Numbered from the stretch's first letter, positions 34,884 through 44,548 are shown. The stretch: 64,000 bases of DNA from Paenibacillus montanisoli (GCF_003268025.1 NZ_QLUW01000001.1:434001-498000), one strand, 5' to 3'. Notes: generated by a model not told the origin, from the letters alone. Made by a program: numbers and translations.

Positions 34884-37226
34884 TTGTGCAATCGCTTTCA
34901 TCAATTATTTTCGAAAGAGCTGATCGCTATTCTTACAACAGATTTAAAAGAAGTATTGAAGCAGCACCATGTAGCGGAAGAAGAAATCGTCTACACCATG
35001 ATTTGCGACCGCACGACGGACGGAAAATTTCTGGATACGTATCTCATCTTGACCGGCAATCGACTCTTCATAGCGACTAGCTTAGATGAGCCTGCTAAAG
35101 AAAAAATCTACAAAGGATATGCAGTACCTTCCGCTAAGACAGAAAATGCCCAGCCCAAGCAAAGCCAACCTGCAGGCTGGTCGATCGAGTCGTTCGAGCT
35201 CGCACAGATTGAATCTCTGTCCATTGTCAATCTGGTTGCATCCGGCATGGTCGTCATGAGAGCGGCGGAGGAACGCACCGTTGGAGCTTTCACGAATGGC
35301 GAGATGGGCAGAGCATCGAGGTTTGCTTCCGCTTTTGAGAAGCTGAAGAAGCAGGAGTCGCTCGAAGAGCTGCATCTTCATGAGGAACACGGACACGCGT
35401 CCTGTCCGAAGTGCGGCATGATCTATCCGGAGGAAGGCAGGCAGATTTGCCCGAAATGCATGAAGAAGCATGCCATCTTCGGCAGGCTGCTGTCCTTTGC
35501 GGGTCAGTATAAGAAGTCCATGGCCCTTATTATTTTTTTCATGCTGCTCAATTCGGGAACCGGACTTGTCATTCCTTATTTGCAAGGTACCGTGCTTATC
35601 GATCAAGGTCTTGGCGGGAACGGAATGTTCGCCCATCAAATCGGCTTGATCATTCTGCTCATTATCGGGTTCAGGACACTGTCCCTCCTGTTCGGCGTGC
35701 TATACGGCGTCATCAATGCGAAAATGTCGGCGAATATCGCGTTCGACCTGAAATCGAGCGTATTCTCTGCCATGCAGCGGCTGTCGCTCAGCTTCTTCCA
35801 GCGTAAACAAACCGGCCAGCTTATGACCAGAGTGAACAACGACGCGACAGAGCTTCAATATTTCTTTGTTGACGGCATGTCCTTTTTCATTGTCAATGCG
35901 ATGAATATTATCGGCATTACAACGATTTTGCTGATCCTGGACTGGAAGCTGACGCTGCTCTGTTTCCTTCCGCTGCCGATTGTTGTCATCCTCGTCCGAA
36001 AAGCATTTCCGAGACTTTGGCGGCTGTCATGGAGAAGGCATCGGACGATCAGTCGGATGAATGCCATCATTAGCGACACGATACGAGGCACGCGGGTCGT
36101 CAAGGCGTTCGGTAAAGAACAAAAGGAAATGGAACGATTTCACACGTCCAACCTGGCCTACTCCCATGCGGATCAGTCGTTTAACAAGTTTGCCGGAACG
36201 ATGTTTCCGGTGCTGAATGTATTGACGCAAACCGGCGGTATTCTGATCTGGTCGTTCGGCGGCTGGATGGTTATGGGTGGCGATATCTCGTTCGGCAAAG
36301 TGCTGACCTTCGTCAGCTATATGCACATGCTTTACGGGCCGATACAATTTATGAACAATATCGTGAGCTGGTGGTCGTACTGTATGTCTGCCGCGCAGCG
36401 TATATTTGAGATTCAAGATTCGGTGCCCGATGTGACCGAGAAGGCGAATGCCGTTCACCTGGATCGGATGAATGGCGACATTGAAGTATCGAACATCGTA
36501 TTCGGGTATGAACCGAATAAAGCTATTTTGAAGCAAGTCTCGATGCGTGCCAAGCCCGGCCAAATGATAGGCGTCGTCGGTCACTCGGGGGCCGGCAAAT
36601 CAACGCTGGTCAATATCATTTCGCGTTTGTACGATGTTTCCGAGGGCGAGGTTCGCATTGACGGCATCAACATCAAGGATTTGTCTTCAGCGTCCCTGCG
36701 CAACAATATTGGCATCGTCTCGCAAGATGTCTATGTGTTCTCCGGAAGTATCGCGGAAAATATCGCCTATGCGAATCCGGATTGCAGTGTCGAAGATATC
36801 ATTTATGCGGCAAAGATCGCGCATGCGCATGATTTTATCGAGAAACTGCCGGATGGTTACGATACGATCGTCGGCACAGGGGGACACAACCTCTCCGGCG
36901 GCGAGAAACAGCGGTTGTCCATTGCGCGTGCAGTACTGCATAATCCGCGCATCCTCATTTTGGATGAGGCGACGGCTTCGCTTGATACCGAAACGGAGCT
37001 TCAGATCCAGGCAGCGCTTGATTCGCTTATTAAAGGCAGAACGACGATTGCCATTGCACACCGGCTGTCGACGCTCCGCAACGCGGATTTTCTTATTGTC
37101 ATGGATAATGGAAAAGTGGTGGAGAGCGGCACGCATGAAGAGCTCATGACCCGCGAAGGTGCATACTACGGTCTCGTGAAGAAGCATGACGAGGCGCTCA
37201 AAATGAACGAGGTGATTTCTGCATGA
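34884..37226 (+). CDS. ABC half-transporter with N-terminal extension and zinc ribbon (first of pair)
   Basis: The 780-residue protein is an exporter-type ABC half-transporter with an unusual front end. Residues 1-170 form a soluble domain (LKEVLKQHHVAEEEIVYTMI, then YLILTGNRLFIATS) resembling a PH-like fold. A four-cysteine zinc ribbon follows, Cys174/177 and Cys189/192. Six membrane segments span about 205-480. The ATPase has Walker A GHSGAGKST near 568, signature LSGGEKQRLSIARAVL and Walker B RILILDEATASLD. Its stop overlaps the DUF1854 gene by 4 bases (ATGA). A second half-transporter of the same design follows, so the pair probably forms a heterodimer. TTG 34884 has no ribosome site, so the exact start is uncertain. 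Confidence 0.85.
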   Translation: MCNRFHQLFSKELIAILTTDLKEVLKQHHVAEEEIVYTMICDRTTDGKFLDTYLILTGNRLFIATSLDEPAKEKIYKGYAVPSAKTENAQPKQSQPAGWSIESFELAQIESLSIVNLVASGMVVMRAAEERTVGAFTNGEMGRASRFASAFEKLKKQESLEELHLHEEHGHASCPKCGMIYPEEGRQICPKCMKKHAIFGRLLSFAGQYKKSMALIIFFMLLNSGTGLVIPYLQGTVLIDQGLGGNGMFAHQIGLIILLIIGFRTLSLLFGVLYGVINAKMSANIAFDLKSSVFSAMQRLSLSFFQRKQTGQLMTRVNNDATELQYFFVDGMSFFIVNAMNIIGITTILLILDWKLTLLCFLPLPIVVILVRKAFPRLWRLSWRRHRTISRMNAIISDTIRGTRVVKAFGKEQKEMERFHTSNLAYSHADQSFNKFAGTMFPVLNVLTQTGGILIWSFGGWMVMGGDISFGKVLTFVSYMHMLYGPIQFMNNIVSWWSYCMSAAQRIFEIQDSVPDVTEKANAVHLDRMNGDIEVSNIVFGYEPNKAILKQVSMRAKPGQMIGVVGHSGAGKSTLVNIISRLYDVSEGEVRIDGINIKDLSSASLRNNIGIVSQDVYVFSGSIAENIAYANPDCSVEDIIYAAKIAHAHDFIEKLPDGYDTIVGTGGHNLSGGEKQRLSIARAVLHNPRILILDEATASLDTETELQIQAALDSLIKGRTTIAIAHRLSTLRNADFLIVMDNGKVVESGTHEELMTREGAYYGLVKKHDEALKMNEVISA

Positions 37227-37780
37227 CGGCTAGTAAAGCAGCTTCAGATCATGAAACGGATGCGGCGAAGACAACTTCGGATTTGTCGGATGCTGCGAAT
37301 ATCAAGTACTTAACGGTCTCCAATGCAACGTTTAAGAAAACGGAAGGCCAGATGCTTTCAGTCAAAGTCGATGGCGAGGAGCATCCGGCCGTGTATGTGC
37401 ATTGTTCCTTTCCGCATACGAATAGAAGCATCTACCTGTCGATCCGGACCATCGAGAACAAGGAAATCGGCATGATCCGTTCTCTGGATGAGTTTCCGGC
37501 GGAAACCGCGCAGTTTCTGGAGGAGCAGGTGAGTATCCGCTATTTTGCACCTGAGATTACAAGAGTAGTCAGCGTGAAGGAAGAATTCGGCTATGCCTAT
37601 TGGGAGGCGGAAACGACGGCAGGCTTGTGCCGGTTTACGGTGCGCGGCGGGGGAGGCCATACGAAGCTCGTCACCGCAAACCGATTGCTCATCAACGATG
37701 TCGACGGCAACCGATTCGTAATCCCGGACCTCACGAGGTTAACCGATAAAGAGTACCGAATGGTTGAAATGAGCATGTAA
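37223..37780 (+). CDS. DUF1854 domain protein
   Basis: The 185-residue cytosolic protein matches DUF1854. After a low-complexity N-terminus comes VSNATFKKTEGQMLSVKVDG, then a core with IENKEIGMIRSLDEFP and ITRVVSVKEEFGYAYWEAET. The C-terminus has RLLINDVDGNRFVIPDLTRL. DUF1854 proteins are typically encoded beside an ABC transporter; in Proteobacteria I recall such pairs being linked to cyanophycin metabolism, but no cyanophycin gene is near here. The start overlaps the upstream ABC stop (ATGA), indicating coupling. It sits between the two transporter genes, so it may be a regulatory or cargo-binding subunit (inference). Confidence 0.82.
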   Translation: MTASKAASDHETDAAKTTSDLSDAANIKYLTVSNATFKKTEGQMLSVKVDGEEHPAVYVHCSFPHTNRSIYLSIRTIENKEIGMIRSLDEFPAETAQFLEEQVSIRYFAPEITRVVSVKEEFGYAYWEAETTAGLCRFTVRGGGGHTKLVTANRLLINDVDGNRFVIPDLTRLTDKEYRMVEMSM

Positions 37781-37816
37781 GCCATGCAGCGCTTGACAAA
37801 GGGGAGAAGGCTTTAA

Positions 37817-40057
37817 ATGAATCTCAATTATGAGCTTGCCGAGCAGGATCTCATAGCTGCAAGGCAAGCGGTCGGGCAGACCATTCGTTATTGTGTGCCT
37901 GCCGATTTATCGTTAACTGGACGCAGGATAGCAGGATTTTTGGTCATCGGGGATGAGAAATGGGCTTATATCGAGAACGGTCGCGTGATGGATCAACGGT
38001 CTATTGCAGATGGTACCGATTATAAAATCATTCCGCTTATCGGCAATGCGGTGCTTGAAGCCGAAATCGATCATTCCAAACGAATTATCGCTCGTTTAAC
38101 GATGCAGCATGCAGCCAGGTACGGCTTCATTGCCCAAATTCTGAATGACATTTCGGCAAAGCGGCAGATTCGAATCTATAACAATGAAGAAGAGCCGATT
38201 TGCGCCAAATGCGGCGGCACCCTTATTCACGGCACCCGGGTATGTCCGAGATGCATGAATAAAGCCGCAGCGATCAAAAGGCTGTTTGCCGTATCGCGTG
38301 GGCATTGGAAGACGCTTGCGCTCGGCCTCACCATATTGTTTGCTTCATCGGGAATTGCGCTGGTCGGTCCATACTTTCAGAAGCTGCTGGTCAACGGCGC
38401 CCTTCAGCCGACGGATGGAAGCACGGACAAAGGAATGTTCTTCCTCGGCATAGCAGGCATGCTGGCAGTCCTTGTGTTCGGAGAGCTGCTGGCCATTTCG
38501 AAGAGCCGGATTATGGCTGGGGTAAGCTCAGGCATAGCGGCGGATTTGCGTAAAATGGTGTTCGACAAGACGCAGCAGCTGTCGCTCGGATTTCTGACAT
38601 CGCAGCGAGCCGGCGATATTATGAACCGGGTTACCTCCGATACCGACCGGATTCGGCATCTCATTCAGGAATTGTGCACGACAGCGATCTTTCAGCTCAT
38701 TATGCTGGTATGCGCCAGTTACCTGCTCTTTCAAGCCGATTGGCGGCTGGCAGTTGTCGTTCTACTTCCCGCGCCTCTTGTCGCCTATCTCCACCGATAT
38801 ATTTGGAAAACGGTGCTGTGGAAACTTTTCCATAAGCAATGGCGGGTGCACGATCGAGCGAATTCATTTCTGCATGATGTGCTGAGCGGCATTCGCGTCG
38901 TTAAAGCGTTCGGAAAAGAAGAGCGGGAAATCAAGCGGTTCCGCGACTACAACAGCGAGTTTGCGGCCGCAACGGTAAAAAGCGAGAAGCTGTTCAGCAT
39001 CCTATCGCCGATTACGAATTACCTCATAGAGATGGGACAATATTTTGTTTTGTTGATCGGATGCAGCCTGATTCTCGATAAACAAATGAACATCGGCGAA
39101 CTGATTCAATTCAGCTCGTACGCGGCGATGGTTTTCGGTCCGATTGCATGGATGATGTTCCTGCCTAGGTGGGTGGCGAATGCGGCGATTTCGATTGATC
39201 GCGTGTTCTCGGTCATCGACGAGCAGCCTGAGGTGATCGATTCGGAGCGCAGCGGAAAGCTCGCTATCCAGGGCCATATTTCGTTTCGCAAAGTCGTCTT
39301 TGGCTATAAGACCTACGAGCCTGTATTGAAGGATATTAATGTTGAGGTGAAGCAGGGAGAAATGATCGGGCTTGTCGGTCACTCGGGCTCCGGCAAATCC
39401 ACGTTAATCAATTTGATCTCCCGTTTCTATGATGTAACCGATGGCGAAATACTCATCGATGGCGTAGATATCCGGACCATACAACAAGCTGAACTCCGAT
39501 CGCAAATCGGCGTTGTGCTGCAGGAAACGTTCCTGTTCACCGGGACGATCATGGATAATATCCGCTACTCCAAACCGAATGCGACCTACGAGGAGATCAT
39601 TCAAGCGGCGAGGATCGCGAACGCACATAACTTCATCATTAATTTTCCGGACGGGTACGACACCATGCTCGACGAGAACGGCAATAACCTATCCGGCGGC
39701 GAGCGGCAGCGGCTGGCCATTGCGAGGGCTGTCCTCAATAACCCGCGCATTCTAATCCTCGATGAAGCAACCGCTTCTCTCGATATCGAGACGGAAACGG
39801 CCATCCAGGAAGCGCTGAAGCGGGTGACCAAGAACCGGACCACCATTGCCATTGCGCACCGGCTGTCCACGCTTCGCCACGCCGACCGCCTTCTCGTGTT
39901 GGAGAAGGGGGAAGTAGCTGAGGTTGGTACGCATTCGGAGCTGCTGGAGAAGAAAGGGATTTATTATAATCTCATCAATGCCCAGCGCAATATGACGAAG
40001 AAACAGGATCAGAATGATGGTAAAGATCAGCCTGTGTCAGTAGAGATTACGGCTTAG
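37817..40057 (+). CDS. ABC half-transporter with N-terminal extension and zinc ribbon (second of pair)
   Basis: The 746-residue protein mirrors the first half-transporter. The 125-residue soluble N-terminal domain (VPADLSLTGRRIAGFLVIGD) has little direct identity with its partner. It is followed by a zinc ribbon with Cys129/132 and Cys143/146, six membrane segments, and an ATPase with GHSGSGKST, LSGGERQRLAIARAVL and RILILDEATASLD. Both ATP sites of a heterodimer would be complete on inspection. AAGGGGAGAAGG lies ahead of ATG 37817, 36 bases after the DUF1854 stop. A terminator ends the operon. Confidence 0.86.
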   Translation: MNLNYELAEQDLIAARQAVGQTIRYCVPADLSLTGRRIAGFLVIGDEKWAYIENGRVMDQRSIADGTDYKIIPLIGNAVLEAEIDHSKRIIARLTMQHAARYGFIAQILNDISAKRQIRIYNNEEEPICAKCGGTLIHGTRVCPRCMNKAAAIKRLFAVSRGHWKTLALGLTILFASSGIALVGPYFQKLLVNGALQPTDGSTDKGMFFLGIAGMLAVLVFGELLAISKSRIMAGVSSGIAADLRKMVFDKTQQLSLGFLTSQRAGDIMNRVTSDTDRIRHLIQELCTTAIFQLIMLVCASYLLFQADWRLAVVVLLPAPLVAYLHRYIWKTVLWKLFHKQWRVHDRANSFLHDVLSGIRVVKAFGKEEREIKRFRDYNSEFAAATVKSEKLFSILSPITNYLIEMGQYFVLLIGCSLILDKQMNIGELIQFSSYAAMVFGPIAWMMFLPRWVANAAISIDRVFSVIDEQPEVIDSERSGKLAIQGHISFRKVVFGYKTYEPVLKDINVEVKQGEMIGLVGHSGSGKSTLINLISRFYDVTDGEILIDGVDIRTIQQAELRSQIGVVLQETFLFTGTIMDNIRYSKPNATYEEIIQAARIANAHNFIINFPDGYDTMLDENGNNLSGGERQRLAIARAVLNNPRILILDEATASLDIETETAIQEALKRVTKNRTTIAIAHRLSTLRHADRLLVLEKGEVAEVGTHSELLEKKGIYYNLINAQRNMTKKQDQNDGKDQPVSVEITA

Positions 40058-40083
40058 CGCCTGCCGAATCGCGCAAATGAGAA

Positions 40084-40130
40084 AATCCCGTCCCCTTGGC
40101 TGTATGCCGAGCGGGCGGGATTATTTTTTA
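40084..40130 (+). terminator. Terminator of the ABC-DUF1854-ABC operon
   Basis: AATCCCGTCC pairs with GGGCGGGATT (one G-U) across an 18-base loop, followed by ATT and T6. Confidence 0.65.
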
Positions 40131-40138
40131 GCTGCTGC

Positions 40139-40750
40139 TTATGATTTGTTTTGATGGTCTGCGATGAATGCACCCAATTCGTCACGATTTTGGGCATCTT
40201 GCGCCGGTGCGGTTTCAGTCACGCCGAAAAAATCGTCTGACTTGCTTTGATCGTTCTTGTCTGGAAATGCCCAGTAATCTAAGTCGTGCAGGATGCGGTG
40301 CATGTATACCAGCGCTTGCGGGTCATGCGTATGATTGGCGATTTTAGCAAGCTCTGCTAAATTGCTCATATCCATTTGCAGCCCTTCGATGCTGCCTAGC
40401 GTGGTACCGATTTTTGTGTAGGATGCGCTGTTAAACGCTGGCTCTTTCATTAATGCGGTCCAAGCGGCTGCCTTCGGATTGTCGAAACTTTTAATTTTGC
40501 CGTCTAATAGATTAGAATCGAACAGCCAGTGAAACTCTTCGATTTTCCCGACGGCCCGGCCTTCGGCAGCATTCGGTTCATATGTAAACTGCGGCACTTT
40601 AATCGGCCTATCGGCAGGTGGCGCGGCCGCTTCTGCCAGCTGTGCGGCTCCCGCTATGAGATGAATTTTATTGAGGCCCCAGGCTGCAGCAGATCCAATA
40701 ATGACGATGGCGATACCTGCACCTATAAGATTTATTGTGGATGATTTCAT
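40139..40750 (-). CDS. Exported or membrane-anchored protein, function unknown
   Basis: The 203-residue protein has one N-terminal hydrophobic segment (LIGAGIAIVIIGSAAAWGL) and an Ala/Pro-rich linker. The remaining domain has two all-helical stretches: GKIEEFHWLFDSNLLDGKI and VYMHRILHDLDYWAFPDKND. No family or catalytic motif is recognised. AGGGGGAAAA on the minus strand precedes the ATG ending at 40750; the frame is open to 40930 but that part overlaps the divergent lipoprotein gene. It is convergent with the ABC operon. Confidence 0.6.
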   Translation of the reverse strand: MKSSTINLIGAGIAIVIIGSAAAWGLNKIHLIAGAAQLAEAAAPPADRPIKVPQFTYEPNAAEGRAVGKIEEFHWLFDSNLLDGKIKSFDNPKAAAWTALMKEPAFNSASYTKIGTTLGSIEGLQMDMSNLAELAKIANHTHDPQALVYMHRILHDLDYWAFPDKNDQSKSDDFFGVTETAPAQDAQNRDELGAFIADHQNKS

Positions 40751-40908
40751 ATTTTTCCCCCTAAGTCGGTAAGTCACCTCGAGAATATATACACCGATAT
40801 TTACCTTGTTTAAGCAAGTATTGGAGCAAAATGCGTGAAACTGTGGAAAAATGCAACTTTTTACTGCTTTTTGCAATCTAATAGTTATATAAATGATAGG
40901 AGGTTCGC

Positions 40909-41475
40909 ATGTATAACTATTTACTGGCAATACTACTGATCATGCTTTTAGCGGGCTGCAGCGGAGCCAGAGGCGAGGAATTCGAACTATCGGGTAAAAT
41001 CACTGAAATAGATAAAGCAAATCATTACGTCTATGTCGACAAACAAGGACCGATAAAGGTTAAGGATTACGACGAACTAGAAGTAGGCCAACAAGTAACA
41101 TTCGTTCTCTACAGCACGGATCCTGATGATGTATGGGATCCTGAGAAGATAAAAGTGAAATCGGTAGAAATGGAGGAACGAGGTTTACAAGGTTCTATTG
41201 CTATCGAACATGAAGGTCCGCATACTACAGCGATCTATACGTTTATAAATAGTAGTGATGAGCAAATAACCGTAATTGGAGGAGCACGCTATATTTTAAT
41301 GAAAGATGATCAAGTAGCGGAAAAAGGCTCGGTTCCGATCAAAGACTATCTCGATTTGCAGCCGGGAGAAGAGTATATAGATAAGAAAACATTTTCGAAT
41401 TTACAGGCTGGTTCCTACACCGTTCAAGTGGAATGGAATCAGGTTGTGGCAACTTCAGCATTTGAAATCGAATGA
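40909..41475 (+). CDS. Lipoprotein, function unknown
   Basis: The 188-residue protein has a lipoprotein signal (YLLAILLIMLLAGC), with Cys17 lipidated. A small OB-like domain follows (ELSGKITEIDKANHYVYVD, YDELEVGQQVTFVLY), similar to DUF3221-type Bacillus lipoproteins. The C-terminal half reads like a BsuPI/Ig-like sandwich (AIYTFINSSDEQITVIGG, LQPGEEYIDKKTFSNLQAG). GGAGG precedes ATG 40909. It may share a transcript with the thioesterase gene 35 bases downstream. Confidence 0.65.
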   Translation: MYNYLLAILLIMLLAGCSGARGEEFELSGKITEIDKANHYVYVDKQGPIKVKDYDELEVGQQVTFVLYSTDPDDVWDPEKIKVKSVEMEERGLQGSIAIEHEGPHTTAIYTFINSSDEQITVIGGARYILMKDDQVAEKGSVPIKDYLDLQPGEEYIDKKTFSNLQAGSYTVQVEWNQVVATSAFEIE

Positions 41476-41510
41476 AGGTTTCTAGGATGGCATAGATGAA
41501 GGGAGCGAGA

Positions 41511-41915
41511 ATGCCGATGATAGCGACGCTGGAACTCATTGTCCGCTCAACGGAAATCGATGTGAACGGACATGTCAATAATGCCAAGTATTTGGAATAT
41601 CTCGAATGGGGACGGGAAGAGTGGTACGAGCAGGCAGGCCTGCGCTATGACATGCTGCTGGCGATGGGCGTACAAACGGTGACGGTTAACATCAACATCA
41701 ACTATCGCAAGGAATGCAAGCAAGGCGATAAGCTGACGGTGACGACGACTCCGGAGCGGGCAGGGCGCAGCAGCTATGTGCTGAAGCAGGCAATCGTGAA
41801 CGATCGCGGCGAGCTCTGCGCGGATGCGCTCGTAACTAGCGTCGCGATGGATTCCAGCACGCGCAAGAGCCGGGAGCTGCCGCCGGAGCTGCGCTGCCAA
41901 TTCCAGCCGCAATAA
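41511..41915 (+). CDS. Acyl-CoA thioesterase (hotdog fold, YbgC/FadM-like)
   Basis: The 134-residue protein is a 4HBT-family hotdog thioesterase. It starts with strand IVRSTEIDVNGHVNNAKYL; the Asp and the HVNN segment are the catalytic loop of this family. WGREEWYEQAGL and the strand NININYRKECKQGDKLTV follow. It should hydrolyse acyl-CoA thioesters in the cytoplasm; chain-length preference is unknown. AAGGGAG 5 bases before ATG 41511 supports this start, with ATG 41517 an alternative. Confidence 0.82.
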   Translation: MPMIATLELIVRSTEIDVNGHVNNAKYLEYLEWGREEWYEQAGLRYDMLLAMGVQTVTVNININYRKECKQGDKLTVTTTPERAGRSSYVLKQAIVNDRGELCADALVTSVAMDSSTRKSRELPPELRCQFQPQ

Positions 41916-41950
41916 GCCGTATTACATCACGGCAAATAGGAAATCATGGG

Positions 41951-41989
41951 AAAGAGGCGATGCATGCTCGTAGATGCGTCGCCTCTTTC
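41951..41989 (+). terminator. Terminator after thioesterase gene
   Basis: AAAGAGGCGATGCAT pairs with ATGCGTCGCCTCTTT (one G-U) around an 8-base loop. The stem's own T3 and a following CAT give only a short T tail. Confidence 0.6.
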
Positions 41990-42033
41990 ATAGGTTATAA
42001 AGCGAGCCACGTAATAAACGAGGAGGAACTAGC

Positions 42034-43416
42034 ATGACAGCATACCGGATCGAGAAGGATTCGATGGGCGAAATCGAGGTTGAATCACACCGGCTTTGGG
42101 GCGCGCAGACGCAGCGGAGCCTGCAAAATTTCAAGATCGGCACGGAGAAAATGCCGCGTGAGCTCATCACCGCTTTCGCGTATCTGAAGAAAGCGGCGGC
42201 GACGGTAAACGGTAAGCTGGGCAAGCTCGACTCGAAAAAAGCCGAAGCCATTGCAGAGGCAGCGGATGAGATCATAGCCGGCAAGTGGAAGGATGAATTT
42301 CCGCTTGCCGTGTGGCAGACAGGCAGCGGCACGCAGTCTAACATGAACGTGAACGAAGTCATTGCCAGGCGCGCGGTTCAACTGCTAGAGGAGAAGGGGC
42401 AGCCGGGTTCGGCCGTCCATCCAAACGACGACGTGAATCGCTCGCAAAGCTCCAACGATACCTTCCCGACCGCGATGCATATCGCAGCGCTGATTGCCGT
42501 CGAAGACCAGGTGCTGCCGGCCATCGCACAGCTTAAAGCTACCCTGCAGCAGAAGAGCGCCAGCTTTGCGGACGTCATCAAGATCGGGCGCACTCATTTG
42601 CAGGATGCCACGCCGCTCACGCTCGGCCAGGAATTTAGCGGCTGGGTACGCATGCTCGAGAAGGGAGAGCGCAATATCGGCGCCAGCCGCGACGAGCTGC
42701 GCGAGCTTGCGATCGGCGGTACGGCCGTTGGGACGGGACTCAATGCCCCACCGGGCTTTGGCGAGCAGGTTGCGGACGAGATCAGCCGTCTAACTGGGAA
42801 GCGGTTCATGAGCGCGCCGAATAAGTTCCAGGCGCTAACGAGCCATGACGAAATCGTCTTCGTCCATGGCGCCATCAAGGCGCTTGCCGCGGATTTGATG
42901 AAGATCGCGAACGATGTCCGCTGGCTTGCGAGCGGTCCCCGCTGCGGTATCGGCGAGATTCGCATTCCAGAGAACGAGCCTGGAAGCTCTATTATGCCGG
43001 GTAAAGTGAACCCGACGCAGAGCGAGGCGCTGACGATGGTAGTCTGCCAGGTCATGGGCAACGATGCGGCGATCGGCTTTGCAGCCAGCCAAGGCAACTT
43101 CGAGCTGAATGTGTTCAAACCTGTCATTATTCACGGCTTTCTGCAGTCGGTCCGGATTCTCAGCGATGCGATTCGCTCCTTCGACGAGCATTGTGCCGCC
43201 GGCATCGAGCCAAACCGCGACGCGATCGCCCGGCATCTGAACGAATCGCTGATGCTGGTGACGGCGCTCAATCCGCATATCGGCTATGAAAATGCGGCGG
43301 CTATCGCGAAGGCTGCGCATAAGCAGGGCATTACGCTGCGCGAGGCGGCCATTGCAAGCGGGCTCATTACGGCAGACAAATTTGATCAGGTAGTCAGAGC
43401 GGAGGAGATGATTTAA
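42034..43416 (+). CDS. fumC: Fumarate hydratase class II
   Basis: The 460-residue enzyme interconverts fumarate and malate in the citric acid cycle. The family signature [15 protein letters not shown] is present, as are [27 protein letters not shown] and [20 protein letters not shown] with the catalytic His. The length fits FumC (about 460-467). The Ser-containing GSSIMPGK loop and overall sequence separate it from aspartase. GAGGAGG precedes ATG 42034. It appears to be a single-gene unit. Confidence 0.93.
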   Translation: MTAYRIEKDSMGEIEVESHRLWGAQTQRSLQNFKIGTEKMPRELITAFAYLKKAAATVNGKLGKLDSKKAEAIAEAADEIIAGKWKDEFPLAVWQTGSGTQSNMNVNEVIARRAVQLLEEKGQPGSAVHPNDDVNRSQSSNDTFPTAMHIAALIAVEDQVLPAIAQLKATLQQKSASFADVIKIGRTHLQDATPLTLGQEFSGWVRMLEKGERNIGASRDELRELAIGGTAVGTGLNAPPGFGEQVADEISRLTGKRFMSAPNKFQALTSHDEIVFVHGAIKALAADLMKIANDVRWLASGPRCGIGEIRIPENEPGSSIMPGKVNPTQSEALTMVVCQVMGNDAAIGFAASQGNFELNVFKPVIIHGFLQSVRILSDAIRSFDEHCAAGIEPNRDAIARHLNESLMLVTALNPHIGYENAAAIAKAAHKQGITLREAAIASGLITADKFDQVVRAEEMI

Positions 43417-43472
43417 CGTTTGCGCCCGACAATCTTTTCGCGCGGTTTAGTGCAAATCCGACAAAAATGGCT

Positions 43473-43501
43473 TTGCGTTCATAGGCGATATCAAGTATTA
43501 T
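43473..43501 (+). promoter_or_regulatory. SigA-like promoter of aldolase gene
   Basis: TTGCGT, 17-base spacer, TATTAT, about 40 bases before ATG 43543. Confidence 0.55.
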
Positions 43502-43542
43502 GATTAGAAAAGACAAGATCTGGCTAAAGGAGACACAGCGCT

Positions 43543-44508
43543 ATGAATGCTTCGAAACAATGTCATTGCAAAATCGTCGACTGCACGATCCGTGACGGCG
43601 GACTCGTCAACAACTGGGATTTCAGCGTTGAGTTCGTTCAGCACCTGTACAACTCGCTGAATGAAGCCGGCGTCGAGTATATGGAAATCGGGTATAAGAA
43701 CTCGCCGAAGCTGCTCAAGGGCGCTGAGGATGCAGGTCCATGGCGGTTTCTGGACGACGACTTTCTCCGTAAAGTCATCCCGCAGAAGCTGAACACGAAG
43801 CTGTCAGCGCTTGTCGATATCGGCCGCGTAGACGAGAACGACATCCTGCCGCGCGAAGAAAGCTTGCTCGATCTGATTCGCGTAGCCTGCTACATCCAGG
43901 ACGTACCGAAGGCGCTTGAGCTGGTCAATGTCTTCCACTCCCGCGGTTACGAGACAACGCTGAACATTATGGCACTCTCCAATGTCATGGAGAACCAACT
44001 GCTTGAAGCGTTTGAGCTGATCGAAGCGAGCGTCGTAGACGTCGTTTACGTCGTAGATTCCTACGGCAGCTTATCGCCGAATGACTTCAACTACCTGGTG
44101 AGCAAATTCCAGAAGTATTTGCCTAGCAAGCGCCTCGGCGTGCATACGCACAACAATATGCAGCTGGCTTTTGCCAATACGCTCGTTTCCGTCGAGAAAG
44201 GCGTTGAATTCCTGGACGCATCCGTATACGGTATGGGCCGCGCTGCCGGCAACTGCCCGACAGAGCTGCTTGTGGCAAACCTGAAGAACACGAAATACAA
44301 TGTTCGCCCGGTGCTCGATATGATCGAGAAGTACATGATTCCACTGCGTGAAAAAGAAGAGTGGGGCTATATTATTCCTTATATGATTACCGGTATGCTG
44401 GATGAGCACCCTCGCTCCGCGATGGCGCTTCGGAATACGCCTGACAAGGACAAGTCGGTTGATTTCTACGACAAGCTGACGACGCCTGAAGTGCTGCATA
44501 GCAAATAA
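43543..44508 (+). CDS. HMGL-like aldolase (DRE-TIM metallolyase)
   Basis: The 321-residue protein is a TIM-barrel HMG-CoA lyase-like enzyme. DCTIRDGGLVNNWDF at the N-terminus is the DRE-TIM motif, with the catalytic Arg and metal-binding Asp. The second metal site HTHNN is in GVHTHNNMQLAFAN. VVDSYGSLSPNDF and GRAAGNCPTELL are also typical. It resembles the aldolase part of 4-hydroxy-2-oxovalerate aldolase, but the substrate is unknown and no partner dehydrogenase is adjacent. A terminator follows, so it is probably monocistronic. Confidence 0.82.
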   Translation: MNASKQCHCKIVDCTIRDGGLVNNWDFSVEFVQHLYNSLNEAGVEYMEIGYKNSPKLLKGAEDAGPWRFLDDDFLRKVIPQKLNTKLSALVDIGRVDENDILPREESLLDLIRVACYIQDVPKALELVNVFHSRGYETTLNIMALSNVMENQLLEAFELIEASVVDVVYVVDSYGSLSPNDFNYLVSKFQKYLPSKRLGVHTHNNMQLAFANTLVSVEKGVEFLDASVYGMGRAAGNCPTELLVANLKNTKYNVRPVLDMIEKYMIPLREKEEWGYIIPYMITGMLDEHPRSAMALRNTPDKDKSVDFYDKLTTPEVLHSK

Positions 44509-44511
44509 GAA

Positions 44512-44548
44512 GAAGCTCCTTGACCTTGTGGTTAGGGAGCTTTATTTT
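44512..44548 (+). terminator. Terminator after aldolase gene
   Basis: AAGCTCC pairs with GGGAGCTT, with an inner TGACC/GGTTA stem, followed by TTATTTTA. Confidence 0.65.

Noticed and set aside
36027-36584. Minus-strand frame of 185 codons inside the first ABC gene
   Set aside because: It lies opposite the membrane and Walker region of a certain gene, with no ribosome site or family similarity.
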